Source of the DNA: JAIMBK01 sp040755975
GTDB lineage: Bacteria; Bacillota; Desulfotomaculia; Desulfotomaculales; Nap2-2B
Direction of reading: 5' to 3'
NCBI GenBank assembly: GCA_040755975.1
Contig: JBFLZY010000006.1
Location: 11,000-74,999 of the forward strand
DNA length: 64,000 bases
In this document: one piece after another, positions 9,054-18,510 of the stretch
How the letters are laid out: each line of letters begins with the position of its first letter
How positions within the stretch are numbered: the first letter of the stretch is position 1
The notes under the pieces: generated by a model
The model's database searches: none
What the model saw: only the letters and a program-made list of their open reading frames with translations
Told to the model about the DNA's origin: nothing
Program-made: the position numbers and the translations under genes

Positions 9054-10136
9054 TTAACTCGCCGGGCCGTTATCTTTAACGCTTTCGGCCATTTTTCTAA
9101 CCTCCCGGACGAGCTCATCCACCAGCTTTTCCTCCGGCACCCGGCGGATAATCTCGCCGCGGCGAAAAAGCAGCCCCACCCCTTTGCCGCCGGCGATGCC
9201 CACGTCGGCGTGCCGGGCCTCGCCCGGTCCGTTCACCACGCACCCCATAACGGCCACTTTCAGCGGTGCGGCCACGTCCTGCAGTTCCTCTTCTACTTCG
9301 CCGGCGATCCTGATCAGGTCAATTTCGGTCCGCCCGCAGGTGGGGCAGGAAATTAACTCGATCCCGCGCTTGCGCAAACCCAGGGCCTTTAATATTTCGT
9401 ACCCCACCCGCACCTCTTCCAACGGGTTCCCCGTCAAAGACACCCTGATGGTATCCCCGATTCCCTCGGCCAGCAAAGCGCCGATGCCGACGGCCGACTT
9501 TACCACTCCCGAACGCAGGGTGCCCGCTTCCGTAACCCCCACGTGGAAGGGGTAGACGACTTTTTCCGCCAGCAGCCGGTACGCCGCGATCATCAGCCCG
9601 ACGTCGGAAGCCTTCACGGAAACTTTTATTTCAAAAAAACCCAACTCTTCCAGGAGGCGGATGTGCTTAAGGGCGCTTTCCACCAGCGCCGGCGCGTTCG
9701 GCGAGCCGTATTTTTGGAGCAGTTCCTTTTCCAGGGAACCGGCGTTTACGCCGATGCGGATAGGCACTTTTTTCTTTTTCGCCGCTTCCACAACGGCCGC
9801 CACCCTTTCCGGCCCGCCGATATTGCCCGGATTAATCCGCAAGCCGTCGACACCCGCCGCCAGGGCGCGCAGGGCAAGGCGGTAGTCAAAATGAATATCG
9901 GCAACCAGGGGGATGTTGATTTGCTGCTTAATTAAAGGCAGGGCGTCCGCCGCCCGGCGATCGGGAACGGCCACGCGCACGATCTCGCAGCCGGCGGCGG
10001 CCAGCTCGTTAATCTGGGCCACCGTCGCCGCTACGTTGCGGGTATCGGTATTGGTCATGGACTGCACGGAAACGGGGGCTTCCCCGCCCACCTGCACCGG
10101 TCCGACCCAGATCGGCCGGGTTTTTCTGCGCTTCAC
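9054..10136 (-). CDS. ispG: 4-hydroxy-3-methylbut-2-enyl diphosphate synthase
   Basis: About 360 residues. The family N-terminus VGPVQVGGEAPVSVQSMTNT and the three Fe-S cluster cysteines are present: CPTC (residues 264 and 267) and CVVNGPGE (residue 299). It converts methylerythritol cyclodiphosphate to HMBPP in the MEP isoprenoid pathway using a 4Fe-4S cluster and flavodoxin or ferredoxin. I place the start at the GTG at 10136, where the conserved KRRKTRPIWVG begins and AGGGG lies upstream; the longer ATG start at 10172 has no site. Together with dxr in the same run it supports the MEP pathway. Confidence 0.95.
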   Translation of the reverse strand: MKRRKTRPIWVGPVQVGGEAPVSVQSMTNTDTRNVAATVAQINELAAAGCEIVRVAVPDRRAADALPLIKQQINIPLVADIHFDYRLALRALAAGVDGLRINPGNIGGPERVAAVVEAAKKKKVPIRIGVNAGSLEKELLQKYGSPNAPALVESALKHIRLLEELGFFEIKVSVKASDVGLMIAAYRLLAEKVVYPFHVGVTEAGTLRSGVVKSAVGIGALLAEGIGDTIRVSLTGNPLEEVRVGYEILKALGLRKRGIELISCPTCGRTEIDLIRIAGEVEEELQDVAAPLKVAVMGCVVNGPGEARHADVGIAGGKGVGLLFRRGEIIRRVPEEKLVDELVREVRKMAESVKDNGPAS

Positions 10137-10279
10137 CAAAAGCCAGCCCCTATTTATAAATATTCGAAGCATCAGAGTGAGCCAAGGACAACCCCCAGGC
10201 CCTAGCGGGTTTGCTGAATATTTACCCCTATTTTTTGCTTGTGCCCTGTCCTATGCTCTAATTGTCCTCTAACCTTGCT

Positions 10280-11329
10280 CTATCTTTGGAGCAGTTGCAA
10301 CAGATCGTTATAGGTAATGACCACAATCAACAAAATTAATAACCCGAAACCGATCATGTGAATAAAATTTTCTTTAACCGGGTCCACGGGCCGGCCCCGG
10401 ACCCATTCCACCGTCAGAAACATCAAACGGCTGCCGTCTAAGGCCGGGACGGGAAACAGGTTAAATAAACCCAGGTTTATGCTCAGGAAGGCAGCCAGCT
10501 GAAGCAAATTGAACATACCGAATTCGGCCGCCCGGTTAATCTCCCAAACGATCCGCACCGGCCCGCCCAAATCGGCCGGGGCCCTGCCGGAAATCATCTG
10601 GCCGATAAAATTAATGATCACCGCGGTTACCCGGACGGTGTATTCCGTACCGGCGGCCAGGGCGCTGAATAAGTTCAGGCGCCGCAACTCTGGAGCCGGG
10701 TAAACGCCGATTTTCCCCTTGCCCTGTTCATCGCGCCGGGGGGTTACCAGGATCTCTTTAACCTCCCCGGCGCGCCGGACGGTGAGGGTAAGATTCTGGT
10801 CGGGACGGGCGCCGATAATTTCCGTCATTTGCTCCCAGCTGGTGATCTCCCGGCCATCAATGGCGACTATTTTATCCTTCGGCAACAATCCGGCTTTTTC
10901 TGCCGGCCCCCCGGGCACCAGTTGCTCCACAACGGTGGTCACTTTGGGCAGCCCCTCGGGAGTCAGCGCGGGAACGCCCTGAATCATAAAAATCAAGGCC
11001 AGGATTAAAATCGCCAGCACAAAGTTCATCACCGAACCGGCCCCGATGACCAGCATCCGTTGCCAGACAGGTTTTTTGTTAAAACTCCTGGCTTCGTCCG
11101 TAATCTTTTCTTCCGGGTCCATACCCGCCATGCGGACAAAGCCGCCCAGGGGGAAAAGCCTTAAGTTGTAGGCCGTTTCCCCGCGCGGAATACTGAACAA
11201 CCTGGGACCGAAGCCGATGCTGAACTCGTGGATCTGGATTCCCACGGCCCTGGCCAGGATAAAATGGCCCAATTCGTGAAAGATGATCAGCAGGCCGAAA
11301 ACAAATACCGCGGCCCAAAAAGTCTGCAT
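10280..11329 (-). CDS. rseP: RIP metalloprotease RseP (site-2 protease)
   Basis: 349 residues. The zinc motif HELGH sits in the first membrane segment (residues 19-23), a single PDZ domain covers about residues 115-195, and the third metal ligand motif lies in NLFPVPALDGSR near residue 290. Four transmembrane segments are visible. It cuts membrane-embedded substrates such as anti-sigma factors and remnant signal peptides. One PDZ domain is normal for Firmicutes. It lies 7 bp downstream of dxr, within the lipid/isoprenoid cluster, a conserved neighbourhood. Confidence 0.95.
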   Translation of the reverse strand: MQTFWAAVFVFGLLIIFHELGHFILARAVGIQIHEFSIGFGPRLFSIPRGETAYNLRLFPLGGFVRMAGMDPEEKITDEARSFNKKPVWQRMLVIGAGSVMNFVLAILILALIFMIQGVPALTPEGLPKVTTVVEQLVPGGPAEKAGLLPKDKIVAIDGREITSWEQMTEIIGARPDQNLTLTVRRAGEVKEILVTPRRDEQGKGKIGVYPAPELRRLNLFSALAAGTEYTVRVTAVIINFIGQMISGRAPADLGGPVRIVWEINRAAEFGMFNLLQLAAFLSINLGLFNLFPVPALDGSRLMFLTVEWVRGRPVDPVKENFIHMIGFGLLILLIVVITYNDLLQLLQR

Positions 11330-11336
11330 TTTCTGT

Positions 11337-12497
11337 TCACACCTTACTTTTCACCAGCTTTTGCGCCAGGTCTTTCGCCCAGCGGTCGGCGGTCAGCACA
11401 TCTTCGAGGTCTCTGCACTCCGAAACACTATGGGCGGCCATCACCCGTTCGACGATCTCCGGAACTGCCGCAAAAGAAATTGCCCCGGCCAAAAAGGCCG
11501 CCACCGCCACTTCGTTGGCCGCGTTTAAAACCACCGGCATGGTGCCCCCTTCCCGCCCGGCGGCAAGGGCCAGGGCAAGGCAGCGAAAACGCTTCAAATC
11601 GGGCGGCTCAAAGGTCAGTTGCACCATTTCAGCCCAGTTTATCCTGGGCAGCTGGTTGGGCCGGCGGTCGGGGTAGGTCAGCGCAAACTGAATGGGCACG
11701 CGCATATCCGGAACCCCCAGCTGGGCCAGCGTGGAGCCGTCGACAAACTCCACCAGCGAATGGATGATACTTTGCGGGTGCACCACCACCTGGATCTGAT
11801 CATAGTTTAACCCAAACAGCCACCTTGCTTCAATAACCTCCAGGCCCTTATTCATCAAAGTCGCCGAATCAATGGTCACCTTGCGGCCCATTTGCCAGTT
11901 CGGGTGCGCTAAAGCCATCTCCACGGTGACCTTGTCCAGATCGGCGGGCCCTCTTAAAAAAGGACCCCCGGAGGCGGTGAGGATAATTTTCGCCACCTGC
12001 CGGCGCGGGGTATCCCCGAGACACTGCCAGATCGCGGAGTGCTCACTGTCCACGGGCAAAATCCGCGCTTTTTGCGCCGCGGCCAGTTTCATCACCAGCT
12101 CCCCGGCGGTGACCAGGGTCTCTTTATTGGCCAGGGCGATATTTTTTCCCGCCCGGATGGCCGCCACCGTGGGAAGCAGGCCCAGAATACCCGGGACGGC
12201 CGTTAACACCAGGTCGGCGCCGGGAAAGGAGGCCACTTCCTGCAGCCCGGCCTCCCCGTAAAAAATCGCCGGCCGCCCGGCAAAGGACAGCGCGGCGGAC
12301 AACGCTTGCGCTTCCTTTCGGCCGGCCACAGCTACAACAGCCGGCCGAAATTCCTTTATTTGCCCGGCCAAAAGCCGCCAGTTCCTGCCGGCCGCCAGAC
12401 CCGCCACAACAAAATCCTCCGGGAACCGGCGGATCACCTCCAGCGCCTGCCGGCCGATGGAACCGGTGCTGCCCAAAATAACGATTCTTTTAGCCAT
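11337..12497 (-). CDS. dxr: 1-deoxy-D-xylulose-5-phosphate reductoisomerase
   Basis: About 386 residues. NADPH-binding GSTGSIGRQALEVI begins at residue 8; the catalytic and metal site is ILPVDSEHSAIWQCL; further hallmarks are ASGGPF, HPNWQMGRKVTIDSATLMNKGLE (read in parts) and NAANEVAV. It makes MEP from DXP, the first committed step of the pathway completed by ispG nearby. The ATG at 12497 is preceded by GAGGG at about 9 nt; an upstream in-frame extension lacks similarity to the family. Confidence 0.97.
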   Translation of the reverse strand: MAKRIVILGSTGSIGRQALEVIRRFPEDFVVAGLAAGRNWRLLAGQIKEFRPAVVAVAGRKEAQALSAALSFAGRPAIFYGEAGLQEVASFPGADLVLTAVPGILGLLPTVAAIRAGKNIALANKETLVTAGELVMKLAAAQKARILPVDSEHSAIWQCLGDTPRRQVAKIILTASGGPFLRGPADLDKVTVEMALAHPNWQMGRKVTIDSATLMNKGLEVIEARWLFGLNYDQIQVVVHPQSIIHSLVEFVDGSTLAQLGVPDMRVPIQFALTYPDRRPNQLPRINWAEMVQLTFEPPDLKRFRCLALALAAGREGGTMPVVLNAANEVAVAAFLAGAISFAAVPEIVERVMAAHSVSECRDLEDVLTADRWAKDLAQKLVKSKV

Positions 12498-12561
12498 CAA
12501 CCCAACCCTCGACTTACCTGAAAAGGCTGCCGAAAAATCTCCGCATCGTCCATGGCGGCGG

Positions 12562-13638
12562 TTATCCCTGCTTTTTCGCAATCATACCGGCCTTGAGCGC
12601 GGCCAGCACAGTGATTAACAAAATCGGCCCCAAAACCAGCCCGGTCACCCCGATGGTTTTTAAACCCACGTACATGGCAATTAACACGGCCAGCGGGTGC
12701 AGGCCCAAATTGGCCGCCACCACCCTGGCTTCCAGGGTTTGCCGCACCGCCCAGACCAGCGCGTACAGGATGAGCAACTTAATCCCAAAACCTACGTTGC
12801 CGCTCAATAAAGCCCAGGCGGCCCAGGGCAGGTACACGGTTGCCGGACCCAGCACGGGAATCAAATCGAAAAAGCCGATGAGCAAACCCACCGTTAAAGC
12901 GTATTTTGCCCCGATGATCTGCAATCCCACAATGCTTTGCAAGGTGGTGAGCGAAATCAAAATAAGCTGGGCGCGCAGGTAAGCCAAAAAGGCCCCCACC
13001 ACTTCCCGGCCCACGCCGGCGGTCCTCTCCCCCCACGGAGAAGGGACGTATTTCAACCAAAACTGGAGAATCTCCTTTCTATCCCGGCTGATAAAATAGG
13101 TGGCCAGCAAAGTCACAATCAAAATCATCACCGCGCCGGGCACGGCGGAAGCCAGGTGAAGCAAAGCATTTGCCGCCTGACCGGCCAGGCCCGACAGCCA
13201 CTTTGTAACCACGCCTATGTTCTCCTGGATCCGGTCGGTGATTAACGGCGGCAATTGAAAATAAAAAACCCTTCCGCGCTCGACAAGCTGGCTGATATAT
13301 TCCTGAACAGGCCAGATATATTTAGGAAGCTTGATCGATAAATCGGTTAATTCCGCAACCAGTCGAAAAATCAGCAGGCTCAAAAGGGACCCCAGGCCGC
13401 CGATGAGGATAACCATTGCCGCCGCTACCGCCAAAGGTCTCGTCAGCCTGGCGCGCTGATTGAAAAACTTGACCAGGGGTTCGATAAACACGGCCAGAAT
13501 AACCGCCAGGATAAACGGGATCGTTATAACGAACAGATATTTAATGACCACCAGCACTTCCGGCACGATAAACTTCCAGGCCAGATACAACAGCAAAAGC
13601 GTTATCGTGATGGCTGCAATTTGAAGGTAACGGGGCAC
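12562..13638 (-). CDS. ytvI: YtvI-like AI-2E-family permease
   Basis: 358 residues, about eight transmembrane segments. The conserved C-terminal region FFDLIPVLGPATVYLPWA and the segment following QTLEARVVAANLGLHPL identify the AI-2E transporter superfamily, and the total pattern fits the sporulation protein YtvI. GTG start with GAGGTG about 9 nt upstream. It sits between cdsA and dxr, in the same direction. Transport role in sporulation is not settled; other AI-2E family functions (for example sodium/proton exchange) remain possible. Confidence 0.8.
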   Translation of the reverse strand: MPRYLQIAAITITLLLLYLAWKFIVPEVLVVIKYLFVITIPFILAVILAVFIEPLVKFFNQRARLTRPLAVAAAMVILIGGLGSLLSLLIFRLVAELTDLSIKLPKYIWPVQEYISQLVERGRVFYFQLPPLITDRIQENIGVVTKWLSGLAGQAANALLHLASAVPGAVMILIVTLLATYFISRDRKEILQFWLKYVPSPWGERTAGVGREVVGAFLAYLRAQLILISLTTLQSIVGLQIIGAKYALTVGLLIGFFDLIPVLGPATVYLPWAAWALLSGNVGFGIKLLILYALVWAVRQTLEARVVAANLGLHPLAVLIAMYVGLKTIGVTGLVLGPILLITVLAALKAGMIAKKQG

Positions 13639-13657
13639 CTTAAAAAAACACCTCGGC

Positions 13658-14452
13658 TTAAATAATTAACTTCTGAACGTAGTAATAAACCAGGGGAGCG
13701 GTAAACAACATACTGTCAAAGCGATCCAGCATACCCCCGTGCCCGGGAATAAGATCCCCGGCGTCTTTAACCCCGACCTGCCGCTTAAAGGCCGACTCCA
13801 CCAGATCCCCGGCCTGCGCGGCAACCCCCAGCAAAAGACCCAGCACCAAAACGGGCGCCGGCGGCAAGAAAGGGTAGATGTAAAGAAAAGCGGCGGCCGC
13901 CAGAAAACTTCCCGCCGCCCCGCCAATCGCCCCCTCGATGGTTTTGCCGGGGCTTAAAACGCGGGCCAGGCGACGTTTACCAAAATATTTACCGATAAAA
14001 AAAGCGGTTGTATCGCTCAACCAGGTTCCGACCAACATAAAAACCACCCAGATCCAGCCGTCGGGCAAGGTGCGCAGGAGATAAACGTAGACAAAAAGGC
14101 CCACGTAAGAAGTGGCCAGCAAAGCCATGGCCATGTCGATTAAATTAAATTTCGGGTAAAAAAAGATAAACCATAGTAAAAATATAAAAAATATAATGGC
14201 GATTGCCCCCGCCAGGCCCGCGTCTTTATATAAATAAACGCTTCCCAAAAGCAAGGCCGCGCCTAAAATCATCAGCCCGAAAGGGATGTTTAAAGCCAGG
14301 CGGCGGAACATGCGCTGGATTTCCCGCAAAGACAGCAGCATGACCAGCGCGCTGAAGCCAAGCAGCGCAAAACCGCCCCACCAGACGGCCAGGATAATTA
14401 AGGGAACCCCCACTAAAGCGCTAAATACCCTGGGTACTAACAAACATTTCAC
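13658..14452 (-). CDS. cdsA: phosphatidate cytidylyltransferase
   Basis: 264 residues with about seven transmembrane helices. The CDP-DG synthase signature is clear near the C-terminus: SPGKTIEGAIGG followed by GDLVESAFKRQVGVKDAGD and PGHGGMLDRFDS. It makes CDP-diacylglycerol from phosphatidate and CTP in the membrane. It starts 5 bp after uppS ends, so the two are tightly coupled. Confidence 0.96.
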   Translation of the reverse strand: MKCLLVPRVFSALVGVPLIILAVWWGGFALLGFSALVMLLSLREIQRMFRRLALNIPFGLMILGAALLLGSVYLYKDAGLAGAIAIIFFIFLLWFIFFYPKFNLIDMAMALLATSYVGLFVYVYLLRTLPDGWIWVVFMLVGTWLSDTTAFFIGKYFGKRRLARVLSPGKTIEGAIGGAAGSFLAAAAFLYIYPFLPPAPVLVLGLLLGVAAQAGDLVESAFKRQVGVKDAGDLIPGHGGMLDRFDSMLFTAPLVYYYVQKLII

Positions 14453-14457
14453 CAGCC

Positions 14458-15198
14458 TTAAACCAGCCCGCCGAAACGCCGCTCCCGGCTTTGAAAATCA
14501 ACAATCGCCTGCAACAAATGGATCCGGCGAAAATCGGGCCAGAGGACCGGAGTTAACCAAAATTCCGTATACGCCAGCTGCCAGAGCAAAAAATTGCTCA
14601 CCCGGTAGTCGCCGGAAGGCCTGATTAAAAGATCGGGATCCGGCTGCCCGGCGGTATATAAATGCTCGGCGATGATCTTTTCGTCGATCTCCCCCGGGGC
14701 CAATTGCCCCTGCCGCACTTTTTCGGCGACGGCGCGCACGGCGTCCACCAATTCACTCCGGCTGCCGTAATTTAACGCCACGTTCAAGGTCAATCCCTTC
14801 TTTTCGCGGGTCCGCTCGCTGGCCACGCGCACCGCCTGCCGAGCGGAAGGGGGCAAATCTTCCAGCTTCCCGATGGGGTTAATCCGGATGTCCTGCGCGG
14901 CCAATTCCTCAATTTCCTTTTGAAGATATTCTATTAGCAGATTCATTAAAGTATTTACTTCTTCCCGGGGCCTTTTCCAGTTTTCTGTCGAGAACGCATA
15001 AACGGTCAAATATTTAATCCCCAGCTCAACGCACAGCTTAACAATCTCCCGCAGGGATTCCACCCCCGCCCGGTGTCCGAAAGTGCGGGGCAACCCCCGG
15101 CGCTGCGCCCAGCGACCGTTTCCATCCATGATGATGGCAATATGCAACGGTAAACGGGACCGGTCCACCCGGGCAAGCAACTTTTTTTCTTCGGTCAT
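14458..15198 (-). CDS. uppS: undecaprenyl diphosphate synthase
   Basis: About 246 residues. Hallmarks of cis-prenyltransferases: IIMDGNGRWAQRRGLPR with the catalytic Asp, GHRAGVESLREIV, YAFSTENWKRP, and the C-terminal RPSGDYRVSNFLLWQLAYTE (read in parts). It makes the C55 lipid carrier for cell-wall synthesis from isoprenoid precursors supplied by dxr/ispG products. The ATG at 15198 has AGAAGG about 10 nt upstream; a GTG at 15231 has poorer spacing and adds non-conserved residues. Confidence 0.96.
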   Translation of the reverse strand: MTEEKKLLARVDRSRLPLHIAIIMDGNGRWAQRRGLPRTFGHRAGVESLREIVKLCVELGIKYLTVYAFSTENWKRPREEVNTLMNLLIEYLQKEIEELAAQDIRINPIGKLEDLPPSARQAVRVASERTREKKGLTLNVALNYGSRSELVDAVRAVAEKVRQGQLAPGEIDEKIIAEHLYTAGQPDPDLLIRPSGDYRVSNFLLWQLAYTEFWLTPVLWPDFRRIHLLQAIVDFQSRERRFGGLV

Positions 15199-15377
15199 TT
15201 TCTTGTCGCCTTCTAAATTTCTGAACACCACTCCCGGCCCCCTTACCAGAATCAGGCGTCGGACGTCCGAAAAATTATAAACAACCCCCTCGGAAGAAGA
15301 GGTCGGTAGCCGAAAGGCCAGACGCCAGATTTATCCGTTTGCGGTCGCCAAGCAGCGCTCTTTCCCGACATAATTCT

Positions 15378-15405
15378 GACGACTGACGACTGACGACTGA
15401 CGACT
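15378..15405. repeat. Four exact tandem copies of GACGACT
   Basis: The 7-mer GACGACT is repeated four times without error in the 246-bp spacer between frr and uppS. No gene covers it. Slippage-type short tandem repeats of this kind can vary between strains; no function is evident. Confidence 0.9.
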
Positions 15406-15444
15406 ATTTTGAGGGGGTTCAGTCCCAAAGTTATTGAAAAGGCG

Positions 15445-16002
15445 CTAAACCTGCATTATTTCCTGTTCTTTATTGGCCACCAGCTGATCGATCTCTTTAA
15501 TATATTTATCGGTCAATTTCTGCACTTCTTCCTGCAGGCGGCGCAATTCGTCTTCCGAGAGTTCACCCTTTTTTTGCTGCTGCTTGAAAAGATCGTTGGT
15601 GTCGCGGCGGATATTCCGGATGGCCACCCGCCCCTCTTCGGCTTTTTTTCTTACGACCTTAACCAGTTCGGCCCGCCTTTCCTGGGTCAACTGCGGGATC
15701 GCCAGGCGGATTACGTTTCCGTCACTGGCGGGCGTAATGCCCAGGTCGGACTTTAAGATCGCCTTTTCGATTTCGGGCAGAACCGCTTTATCCCACGGTT
15801 GAATCAGCAAAAGCCTGGCCTCCGGGGCGGAGATATTGGCCAGCTGGTTTACCGGCATTAAATTGCCGTAATAAGAAACCATCACCTTATCCAGCAGTGC
15901 CGGCGTCGCCCTGCCCGCGCGCAAACCGGCAAATTCCTTCTTGAGCACTTCCAGGCTTTTCTTCATATTTGTTTCCGCTTCACTGATCCGGGGATTAACC
16001 AA
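15445..16002 (-). CDS. frr: ribosome recycling factor
   Basis: About 185 residues, normal length. The family pattern MKKSLEVLKKEFAGLRAGRA, the long helix, and RRDTNDLFKQQQKKGELSEDEL near the C-terminus are present. It splits post-termination ribosomes with EF-G. I choose the TTG at 16002: GGGAGGTG lies 6 nt upstream and the conserved N-terminus starts there. It overlaps the pyrH stop by 8 nt, so translation is coupled. Confidence 0.95.
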   Translation of the reverse strand: MVNPRISEAETNMKKSLEVLKKEFAGLRAGRATPALLDKVMVSYYGNLMPVNQLANISAPEARLLLIQPWDKAVLPEIEKAILKSDLGITPASDGNVIRLAIPQLTQERRAELVKVVRKKAEEGRVAIRNIRRDTNDLFKQQQKKGELSEDELRRLQEEVQKLTDKYIKEIDQLVANKEQEIMQV

Positions 16003-16732
16003 CTGCCACACCTCCCACATAGGTGCCGATGCTTTCTCCCAATACGGCCCTCCTAATGTTTCCAACCTCGTTTACGTTAAACACCACTACCGGGATGCGG
16101 TTGTCCATGCACAGGGAAGTAGCCGTGGAATCCATCACGGCCAGTCCTTTATTGAGCAAATCGATGTAAGTCAGCGAGGTAAACCTCTTCGCGTTGGGGT
16201 TTTTCAGCGGGTCGTCATCGTAAACCCCGCCCACCCTCTTGGCCATTAAAATTACTTCGGCCTCAATTTCCGCCGCTCTTAAAGCGGCGGTGGTATCGGT
16301 GGAGAAATAAGGATTGCCCGTGCCGCCGGCAAAAATAACAACCCGGCCTTTTTCCAAGTGCCGGATCGCCCGGCGCCGGATATAAGGCTCCGCTACCGCC
16401 CTCATTTCGATGGCCGTCTGGACGCGGCTGATAATCCCTTCCTTTTCCAGAGCATCCTGCAGCGCCAGCGCGTTAATCACCGTCGCCAGCATTCCCATAT
16501 AATCCGCCGTCGCCCGGTCCATCCCTTTGGCGCTGCCGGCCAGGCCCCGCCAGATATTACCTCCCCCCACCACAATGGCCATCTGCACTCCTAACTGCAC
16601 AACCTCTTCAATCTGGCGGGCGATGGACTTGACCACGTCGGGATCGATGCCGAAACCCTGGCCCCCGGCCAACGCCTCGCCGCTTAATTTTAAGACCACG
16701 CGCTTATACTTGGGGGTTTCCGACGTAACCAC
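15995..16732 (-). CDS. pyrH: UMP kinase
   Basis: About 245 residues, amino-acid-kinase fold. VVLKLSGEALAGGQGFGID at the start, VVGGGNIWRG for the phosphate-binding loop, and GVYDDDPLKNPNAKRF near residue 165 mark bacterial UMP kinase, which makes UDP. A GTG at 16732 fits the conserved start; AAGGAGG is present but about 12 nt away. It lies between tsf and frr in the usual order. Confidence 0.96.
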   Translation of the reverse strand: MVTSETPKYKRVVLKLSGEALAGGQGFGIDPDVVKSIARQIEEVVQLGVQMAIVVGGGNIWRGLAGSAKGMDRATADYMGMLATVINALALQDALEKEGIISRVQTAIEMRAVAEPYIRRRAIRHLEKGRVVIFAGGTGNPYFSTDTTAALRAAEIEAEVILMAKRVGGVYDDDPLKNPNAKRFTSLTYIDLLNKGLAVMDSTATSLCMDNRIPVVVFNVNEVGNIRRAVLGESIGTYVGGVAVG

Positions 16733-16796
16733 CGGGGCAGAAAACCTCCTTAAGGCCTGAAACTCTATTCGCCGGCCGGAAAATAAAATCCTGCTT

Positions 16797-17408
16797 TCAG
16801 GATCCGGCCGGGCCTTCGCCAAGCTCAAAACGCGCAAAGCGCCGGACGGAAATGTTTTCGCCCAGCCGGGCAATGTGTTCACTTAACAACTGCCCAACGG
16901 TCACGTCCTGGTTCTTAATAAAAGGCTGCTCCAAAAGACAGGCTTCTTTATAAAATTTTTCCAGCCGGCCCTCCACGATCTTCTGCATCACTTTTTCCGG
17001 TTTGCCCTCACCGGCCGCCTGGGCGGCCAGGATCTCCTTTTCCCGCCGGATTACGTCTTCAGGCACATCTTCCCGGCGTACGTACTCGGGTTTGGCCGCC
17101 GCCACCTGCATGGCCAGGTCGTGCACCAGGGCGCGGAAATCATCCGTTCTGGCCACAAAATCCGTTTCGCAGTTGACTTCCAGCAGGACGCCCACTTTGC
17201 CGCCGGGATGAATGTAGGCGTCGACAATCCCTTCGGTGGTTACCCGCCCGGCCTTTTTCGCGGCCGCGGCCAGCCCCTTTTCGCGGAGGTAGGCAATGGC
17301 TTTTTCCATATCCCCGCCGGTTTCGGTGAGGGCTTTCTTACAGTCCATCATCCCGGCCCCGGTACGCTCGCGCAACTCTTTAACCATCGCCGCAGTTATT
17401 TCACTCAA
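16797..17408 (-). CDS. tsf: elongation factor Ts
   Basis: About 203 residues, the short form found in thermophilic and other Firmicutes. The N-terminal UBA-like part VKELRERTGAGMMDCKKAL and the dimer-region segment CETDFVAR are diagnostic. It regenerates EF-Tu-GTP. The start is a TTG at 17408 with GGGGTG about 8 nt upstream; an ATG at 17438 adds 10 non-conserved residues that include the ribosome binding site. Confidence 0.95.
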   Translation of the reverse strand: MSEITAAMVKELRERTGAGMMDCKKALTETGGDMEKAIAYLREKGLAAAAKKAGRVTTEGIVDAYIHPGGKVGVLLEVNCETDFVARTDDFRALVHDLAMQVAAAKPEYVRREDVPEDVIRREKEILAAQAAGEGKPEKVMQKIVEGRLEKFYKEACLLEQPFIKNQDVTVGQLLSEHIARLGENISVRRFARFELGEGPAGS

Positions 17409-17484
17409 ATTAATCCCACCCCTGTTTATTATTACCATTTAGCCTTTTCCGGATACCGACCCCTTCCAGCTAAAAAGGCGCCGC

Positions 17485-17512
17485 ACAGAAAAACGCAGGA
17501 GTTTCCTCCTGC
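17485..17512 (-). terminator. Terminator/attenuator between rpsB and tsf
   Basis: On the minus strand a 7-bp stem GCAGGAG / CTCCTGC with a GAAA tetraloop is followed by CGTTTTTCTG. It would partly terminate rpsB transcripts and set the rpsB:tsf ratio. Confidence 0.75.
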
Positions 17513-17530
17513 CTGCAAATCTTTTGCTTA

Positions 17531-18235
17531 TTACATTGCTTCGGCCAGCTGTTCTCCCTGCCTGCCTTCCAAAACGGCATCGGCCATTTTGCTGGTCAGC
17601 AATCTTACGGCCCGGATGGCGTCGTCATTGCCCGGGATGACGTAGTCTATCTCTTCCGGATCGCAATTTGTATCCACAATGGCAACGATCGGGATGCCCA
17701 ATTTTCTCGCCTCGGCAACGGCAATCCGCTCTTTGCGCGGGTCAATTACAAAAAGAGCGTCCGGCAGCTTTTTCATCCCTTTAATTCCGCCGACGGACTT
17801 TTCCAGTTTCTCTTTTTCCCGCGTAAGTCCGGCTATTTCTTTTTTCGGCAAAACCGCGAGCGTGCCCTCGGCCGCCATTTTTTCCAGCTCGAGAAGGCGC
17901 TCAATCCGGTGGCGGATGGTCTGAAAGTTGGTGAGCATGCCGCCCAGCCAGCGCTGGTTGACGTAAAACATGCCGCACCTTTCGGCCTCTTCCCTAACCG
18001 CCTCTTGGGCCTGCTTTTTGGTCCCCACAAAAAGAACGGTCCCGCCAGCGGCGCTCAACTCCTTGACGAAATTATATGCTTCTTCGATTTTCCTGACCGT
18101 TTTCTGGAGGTCGATGATATAAATTCCGTTGCGGTCGGTAAAAATATAAGGAGCCATTTTCGGGTTCCACCGCCTGGTCTGGTGCCCGAAATGAACCCCC
18201 GCCTCCAAAAGCTGCTTCATTGAGATAATCGCCAC
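17531..18235 (-). CDS. rpsB: 30S ribosomal protein S2
   Basis: About 234 residues. The canonical pattern is MKQLLEAGVHFGHQTRRWNP near the start, then FVGTKKQAQEAV, RWLGGMLTNFQTI, and the C-terminal PDALFVIDPRKE and GIPIVAIVDTNCDPE. GTG start at 18235 with GGAGGTG 5-6 nt upstream; longer in-frame ATG starts overlap the promoter region. It heads the long housekeeping run that continues to about 5.1 kb. Confidence 0.98.
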   Translation of the reverse strand: MAIISMKQLLEAGVHFGHQTRRWNPKMAPYIFTDRNGIYIIDLQKTVRKIEEAYNFVKELSAAGGTVLFVGTKKQAQEAVREEAERCGMFYVNQRWLGGMLTNFQTIRHRIERLLELEKMAAEGTLAVLPKKEIAGLTREKEKLEKSVGGIKGMKKLPDALFVIDPRKERIAVAEARKLGIPIVAIVDTNCDPEEIDYVIPGNDDAIRAVRLLTSKMADAVLEGRQGEQLAEAM

Positions 18236-18348
18236 TTTTACACCTCCTTCCGCCCTGGTTTTTCCCTCCGCCGCCTTCATCCTTTTGCGCAAACCCGCCT
18301 GGGCAACCGGCAAAAATCAGGCCGGCGTGCGTATTTTTTACCGGATGT

Positions 18349-18377
18349 ATTCTAACACAAACTTGCCGGGCGCGCAA
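18349..18377 (-). promoter_or_regulatory. Sigma-A-type promoter for rpsB
   Basis: Minus strand: TTGCGC (18377-18372), 17-nt spacer, TAGAAT (18354-18349). It lies about 110 bp upstream of rpsB and is the only good match in the spacer. Confidence 0.6.
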
Positions 18378-18510
18378 GGGAGGATCGCAAAAGAGCCGTC
18401 CTTTACCGCCGGTTGATTTCATGTTAAAACGAGGGGGAAGAAGTGAAGAGGTGGTGGCAGGGATGCCGCCGGGATTTTCCCTGGATTTATAACGATATTT
18501 TCTAACCCTT

